From Planctomycetaceae bacterium (GTDB lineage Bacteria > Planctomycetota > Planctomycetia > Pirellulales > Pirellulaceae), in NCBI GenBank assembly GCA_024642205.1, contig JAHEBQ010000019.1, positions 41,417 to 105,416 of the forward strand: a DNA stretch of 64,000 nucleotides. Reading direction: 5' to 3'. The position numbers and the translations under genes were made by a program. Positions 60,153-64,000 of the stretch are shown piece by piece (position 1 is the stretch's first letter; each line of letters opens with the position of its first letter). Under the pieces are notes generated by a model that was not told where the DNA came from, searched no databases, and saw nothing but the letters and a program-made list of their open reading frames with translations.

Positions 60153-61103
60153 ATGACGTTTCTTCCTGTTGCCGGTTGTCGCGCGAGACAACCAGCCCAA
60201 CGTCACGGATTTACGCTTGTCGAACTTCTCGTGGTGATCGCGATCATCGGTATACTGATTGCGATGCTGCTTCCGGCTATCCAGTCGGTACGCGGAGCTG
60301 CCCGGCGAACCGAATGCATGAATAACATTCGTCAGCTCGGAATCGCCTTGCATAATTACGCAGGATCGTTTGACGCGTTTCCTCCAGCACATACCGAACT
60401 ACACAGTTGGACTGGGATTATTCTCGATTATATTGAGCAAACCAATGTCGGCGATCTTTATGACCGCACCAAGAACTGGAGTCACCCCAACAATCAGGCC
60501 GCAATCAGGAGGATCATTCCGACGTTTCTTTGCCCGTCCAATCCCAACGGAGAGGCTTTTCACCTGGATAGCATTGGCAACGGCAAATTTGCCGCGGTCA
60601 TGGATTACGCGGCAATCACGCACGTGGCCCCAGTGGTTTACAGCGGAGGCTTTGCGGAACCGGTAAGAAACGCACAAGGCGGGTTGGCGTCCGGCAAAGG
60701 AACCGAATTCCGGGATATCCGAGACGGACTTTCCAATACGTTATTGCTGACCGAAGATGTCGGCCGCCCGGTTCACCACCTAAGCACCGGATTGGGACCA
60801 GCAGAATTGCAAGTTGGAGGTGGCAATCTTGGTGTCCAAAACGGTCGAGTTGCTGGCGCCGGTTGGGCGGACAAGTCCAATACGATCCCCGTGCATGGAT
60901 TCACGTCCGATGGTCTGTTTTGCCCCGGTCCGGTTCCGGTTAACGCTACCAACAACAATGAGGCATTTGGATTCCACCCGGGGATCGTGATTTCCCTGCT
61001 TTGCGACGGAAGCGTCAAAGCTGTCAGTGAGAACATCTCAATGCAGCAGTACTCGGAACTGGTCACACGTAACGGCGGCGAGATCAATTCCTACCGGTTT
61101 TGA
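60153..61103 (+). CDS. DUF1559 prepilin-like protein
   Basis: The 316-residue protein has a type IV prepilin N-terminus, GFTLVELLVVIAIIGILIAML. The leader is 19 residues, so processing is expected between Gly19 and Phe20, with the required Glu at position +5 (residue 24). The DUF1559 domain follows (ECMNNIRQLGIALHNY, IPTFLCPSNP, DGLSNTLLLTED) and ends in the H-x9-DG motif HPGIVISLLCDGSVKAVS. Planctomycetes encode dozens of these; their role is not known, and a pseudopilin or surface-fibre subunit is likely. Start choice rests on GGAG 8 bases before the ATG. Confidence 0.93.
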   Translation: MTFLPVAGCRARQPAQRHGFTLVELLVVIAIIGILIAMLLPAIQSVRGAARRTECMNNIRQLGIALHNYAGSFDAFPPAHTELHSWTGIILDYIEQTNVGDLYDRTKNWSHPNNQAAIRRIIPTFLCPSNPNGEAFHLDSIGNGKFAAVMDYAAITHVAPVVYSGGFAEPVRNAQGGLASGKGTEFRDIRDGLSNTLLLTEDVGRPVHHLSTGLGPAELQVGGGNLGVQNGRVAGAGWADKSNTIPVHGFTSDGLFCPGPVPVNATNNNEAFGFHPGIVISLLCDGSVKAVSENISMQQYSELVTRNGGEINSYRF

Positions 61104-61133
61104 CCGATCGCTGGCCCGAATGGTGCATGGAAG

Positions 61134-62618
61134 CTAATCTTGCGAATCCGTGGGTGTTGAACTTTCAATCCACTCCGACAACAATTTCGCTAATTCATGC
61201 GTTTTGTCGTAATGTTGAACCGAAAGATTCACTTTCTCGCCAATGTCGTCGCGCAAATTATAAAGTTCGTATCGGTTTTCCGTTTTTGTCTGGTCGTCCG
61301 TCAACTGAATTAATTTCCAGTCTCCTGATCGTATCGCATTAGATGGCGTATGGCCCGATCCATGCTCGTGCGGATACGTCCAGGCCAGAAAACGATTCAT
61401 CAGGGTGTTATCCGGATTGCCCTCAAGTACGGAGACCAGCGAATGGCCGTCCAAGTGCTGTTCCGGTCGCTGATCGAGCCCAGCCAGTTCCAGCAATGTC
61501 GGATAAAGATCCATCGTGATGCCTGGTGTCGAACTGACGGCAGGTTTGATTTTTCCTGGCCAGCAGATCAGCGTGGGGATGCGGATACCTCCTTCGTATG
61601 TCCATCCTTTTCCCGCACGAAGCGGTACACACGACGTCGGTCCCCCCACACCACGTTTCGCGGCCAATGTCGAAAGCCCTCCGTTATCGGAGGTGAAGAC
61701 GATGATCGTATTGTTGGTCAACGACAATTCCTGCAGTCGGTCAAGAACGCGCCCGACATTCGTGTCGAGGTTGTCCATCATCGCGGCATAGGTTGGGTTG
61801 TTCTGAACCGGCCTCGTCCGAGAGTCATTTCGCTCGACAATATACTCGGAACCCGTAACTGAAATCTTGTCTGCTTTGGATTTGTATCTGTCAACGAGTT
61901 CCTGGGGAGCCTGGATCGGTGTGTGAACAGCATAATGAGCAAAACACAAAAAAAAGGGGTGGTCTCTGTTTTCAGATATGAAAGACAACGCGTGATCGGT
62001 CAATCCGTCGGTCAAATAGTCTCCTGACTTCCGGTCATCCAGATCAGGTACATCCCAATACGGAATCCTGTTAGCATTGTTTTTATCGTTATTTCGCTTG
62101 AATGGGAAAAAGTAACTTCCCGGTTGGCCTGCACGGTTCACGCATCGCATCCAGGTAAAACCCTGTTCACGCGGCTGTTGATTGTCTTTGTCACCGAGAT
62201 GCCACTTGCCTATGTATCCCGTCCTGTAGCCGCCACTGGAAAAAGCTTCACCAATGGTCACTTCGTCCAGCGGCAAATGAAGGTCATTGGGCTGATTTAA
62301 CCATTGGGTAATCCCAACACGTTGCGGTGCCTTGCCGGTCATTAACGAAGCCCGAGTCGGCGAACAAACAGGATTGGCCGAATAAAAATCCGTAAACCGA
62401 ACACTGCGTTTGGCCAGATCATCGATTATCGGGGTCTCGTGAAATGTCGATCCGTAGCAACCCAGATCTTTGTAGCCAAGGTCATCGATAAAAAACACGA
62501 CAATATTTGGCTGTTCCCGAAGGGATGTCGCACCAGGGGATTCCAATGCCTCTGTCCCGTTGGCCGGAACCAATACGGAAATTACAAGCAATATGACAAA
62601 ACGAGAGAATTGCGTCAT
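61134..62618 (-). CDS. Sulfatase (formylglycine-dependent, family S1)
   Basis: The 494-residue exported sulfatase has a signal peptide (about 5-24) and the formylglycine motif CSPTR with Cys85. The first metal site is VFFIDDLGYKDLGCYG (Asp45-Asp46); YIGKWHLGDK, YAVHTPIQAP and TSDNGG follow. It differs clearly from the sulfatase at 31.4 kb, so the two are not a recent duplication. It is convergent with the DUF1559 gene, 30 bases away. The substrate (sulfated polysaccharide, possibly carrageenan- or fucoidan-like) cannot be inferred without neighbouring glycosidases. Maturation needs a formylglycine-generating enzyme encoded elsewhere. Confidence 0.95.
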   Translation of the reverse strand: MTQFSRFVILLVISVLVPANGTEALESPGATSLREQPNIVVFFIDDLGYKDLGCYGSTFHETPIIDDLAKRSVRFTDFYSANPVCSPTRASLMTGKAPQRVGITQWLNQPNDLHLPLDEVTIGEAFSSGGYRTGYIGKWHLGDKDNQQPREQGFTWMRCVNRAGQPGSYFFPFKRNNDKNNANRIPYWDVPDLDDRKSGDYLTDGLTDHALSFISENRDHPFFLCFAHYAVHTPIQAPQELVDRYKSKADKISVTGSEYIVERNDSRTRPVQNNPTYAAMMDNLDTNVGRVLDRLQELSLTNNTIIVFTSDNGGLSTLAAKRGVGGPTSCVPLRAGKGWTYEGGIRIPTLICWPGKIKPAVSSTPGITMDLYPTLLELAGLDQRPEQHLDGHSLVSVLEGNPDNTLMNRFLAWTYPHEHGSGHTPSNAIRSGDWKLIQLTDDQTKTENRYELYNLRDDIGEKVNLSVQHYDKTHELAKLLSEWIESSTPTDSQD

Positions 62619-62797
62619 TGAAATAACTACCGAAAGTGGGTTGGCCGGGCCGAAAATTCACTCGACCCCTGATACTAATGTACCGGTCGGTGCTGCCATG
62701 GCTAGATCTCGACTTACCTGATAAAAGTGCGGCACCATCTCGCGCCCGATCGTTGGTTTCTGCTCGAAATCCGGAATCTCGTCCCAGATTGCACTTC

Positions 62798-63448
62798 ATG
62801 ATAGACAAAACCAAACATCCAGCATCCTCAATACCAGAACATGTCGTGCTGATTCACGGGCTCGCAGGAAGCCGGATGGCACTTTGGCCGCTGGTTTTTC
62901 AAATGCGGCGAGCCGGGTTCACAACCTCAACATTTGGTTATCCCAGCTGGTGGTGGTCGATTGAATATCACGCGAATCGGTTCAGACAACACCTGGACCG
63001 AATCGGCGATGACGATTCGATCGAGAGCTTTCACATTGTCGCGCATAGCATGGGCAGCATTGTAACCCGCCAAACCCTGCTCGATTCGCGGTTTGGAAAA
63101 CTCGGCCGAATCGTGATGCTGGCTTCCCCCAACCAGGGCTCACCTGTGGCACAGGCACTCGGCACCGTACTGCCGTTCTGCAAGACGCTCCGTCAAATAT
63201 CCAGTCACCGGTCCAGTTTCGTTCGCAATTTACCCGAACCCCGCGAGGCGGTCATCGGGATCATTGCTGCACAATATGATCGAGTCGTTCCTGCACCCAA
63301 CAGCCATCTGGGAATGGAGTCCGACCATGTGACTTTGTTCAGCGGACACAACGGTTTACTCGTCCGACCCGCGGCGGCCCGGCAAGTCGTTGAGTTCCTC
63401 CAGCACGGTCGCTTCAATCGATTCGATTCGTCTTCGTGGCAGACTTGA
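62798..63448 (+). CDS. Alpha/beta-hydrolase (lipase/esterase-like)
   Basis: The 216-residue alpha/beta hydrolase has an oxyanion-hole HG motif (VLIHGLAGS, about 17-25), the nucleophile elbow AHSMGS with Ser84, and a later Asp in AAQYDRVVPAP with a terminal His in SDHVTLFSGHNGL. The whole chain is short for the family, but the triad is complete. It lacks a signal peptide and probably acts in the cytoplasm. A longer frame begins 54 codons upstream without a ribosome site and is not used. It stands alone between the sulfatase (divergent) and the PilZ gene (convergent). Cleavage of short-chain esters or lipids is likely; the substrate is unknown. Confidence 0.85.
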   Translation: MIDKTKHPASSIPEHVVLIHGLAGSRMALWPLVFQMRRAGFTTSTFGYPSWWWSIEYHANRFRQHLDRIGDDDSIESFHIVAHSMGSIVTRQTLLDSRFGKLGRIVMLASPNQGSPVAQALGTVLPFCKTLRQISSHRSSFVRNLPEPREAVIGIIAAQYDRVVPAPNSHLGMESDHVTLFSGHNGLLVRPAAARQVVEFLQHGRFNRFDSSSWQT

Positions 63449-63568
63449 ATCGATCATTCGTTGTGACCAGCCCGTTCCACGATGGACGATCGCCAACGCG
63501 TTTCATCCTGTCAAATCCGACTGTTTGGCAGGCACTCGCGGCTGCCACGTCGAAATCGAACGACCGAA

Positions 63569-63922
63569 TTACCGTTCGTGACAAACATAATCATCCAGGA
63601 ATTCGACTCCGACAAAAAATTGTGCAGGCTCGTTCACCAGCGGGCGAGTGTGTCGCACAACTCCAATCGCAGAGAGATTGTCTTCGACGACTGTAACTCG
63701 GACATAGTCGCAATTGATCGGCTCAGCGCAGACAAAACCAATGCCGTTTCGACTGATGTTTCGCGACATGGCCCACTTTGGATCCCCGATTGGCGAAAGA
63801 TCGGCGTCCAATTCCTGAAGCGTCAGCAGTGTACACCTTTTACGCCTTGCCCATCTTCGTCGGTTTCCAAAGGCGACCGGACCAAGACAGTAACGAACGG
63901 TGTGATACAGTTTGGACAGCAT
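63569..63922 (-). CDS. PilZ-domain protein
   Basis: The 117-residue cytoplasmic protein is mostly a PilZ domain, which binds cyclic di-GMP and controls surface attachment or motility. A RRRWARRKR stretch (about 22-30) supplies the RxxxR-type binding arginines, and SRNISRNGIGF gives the D/N-x-S-x-x-G motif in a variant form. The first Asp of DxSxxG is replaced by Asn, so affinity may be reduced. The start at 63922 has GGAAGG 7 bases upstream; the frame continues upstream to the window edge, but that part lacks PilZ features. It converges with the lipase-like gene. Confidence 0.85.
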   Translation of the reverse strand: MLSKLYHTVRYCLGPVAFGNRRRWARRKRCTLLTLQELDADLSPIGDPKWAMSRNISRNGIGFVCAEPINCDYVRVTVVEDNLSAIGVVRHTRPLVNEPAQFFVGVEFLDDYVCHER

Positions 63923-64000
63923 TGTCGACCCTTCCAAAGGCGAAGATGGACGCTGTGGTAACACGCTGGCAAGAGGTGGGTTCGAGTCCGTTTGGAACAC

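Noticed and set aside
63978..64000. tRNA-like GGTTCGAGTCC stretch at the right edge
   Set aside because: The flanking bases do not pair into a five-base T-stem, and no anticodon or D-arm fits within the window.
1..64000. CRISPR arrays, rRNA operons, integrases or insertion sequences
   Set aside because: No regularly spaced repeats, no rRNA-like sequence and no transposase or integrase motifs were seen on either strand. A computed repeat search would be needed to exclude small ones.

Overview
The window looks like chromosomal DNA of a planctomycete, probably a Pirellulales or Rhodopirellula-type marine lineage. The evidence is the set of lineage-typical families: a PSCyt1/DUF1549/DUF1553 (PSD1) cytochrome protein, a DUF1559 prepilin-like protein, tandem DUF1080 domains, two formylglycine sulfatases, a BlaI/M56 pair, a SUI1 protein with an N-terminal Cys cluster, and several very long secreted proteins. 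No rRNA, tRNA, CRISPR array, phage or insertion sequence was found. Gene starts were re-chosen where a ribosome binding site, signal peptide or family alignment argued against the longest reading frame.

Layout. 1-148 holds a REP-like inverted repeat. 149-727 is a small secreted protein. 1285-9216 (minus strand) is a tightly packed five-gene operon: a giant PQQ-propeller/LamG secreted protein, a Cys-rich exported protein, a tandem-duplicated ModA-like binding protein, a ModB-like permease and a ModC-like ATPase. 9436-13050 (minus) is a sugar or C1 cluster: TIM-barrel isomerase, SDR, Zn-alcohol dehydrogenase and a hexulose-phosphate-synthase-like protein. 13731-16001 (plus) is a BlaI repressor with an M56 membrane peptidase behind a likely BlaI operator. 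16013-20692 (minus) is GH31, tandem DUF1080 and SMP-30, probably a polysaccharide-use set.

21200-22636 encodes a hydroxylase-methyltransferase fusion, probably for lipids. Two bacterial PH-domain membrane proteins follow. 24214-28634 (minus) holds the PSD1 cytochrome protein, a truncated deoC remnant and an isomerase. 28962-34073 (plus) holds ApbE-DUF2271, a PepSY-type membrane protein, a sulfatase and an ADPRM-like metallophosphoesterase. 34130-38970 (minus) is a YhaO/YhaN (SbcDC-like) pair. 39398-41006 holds a two-TM ion channel and an AI-2E-type transporter.

41393-50833 (plus) is a complete MoxR-Bat operon: MoxR ATPase, DUF58, a BatD-like short protein, two VWA proteins, a TPR protein with an extreme low-complexity tail, and a BatD-BatE-SH3 fusion. 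51113-52769 carries SUI1 and an adenylate-kinase-like protein with a long extension. The rest holds a membrane protein fused to LRRs, a Na+/H+ antiporter, an M14 carboxypeptidase, ferritin, a DUF1559 protein, a second sulfatase, a lipase-like hydrolase and a PilZ protein.

The best candidates for undescribed biology are the propeller plus dual-binding-protein ABC operon, the hydroxylase-methyltransferase fusion, the ApbE-DUF2271/PepSY redox pair and the dehydrogenase/hexulose-phosphate-synthase-like cluster.
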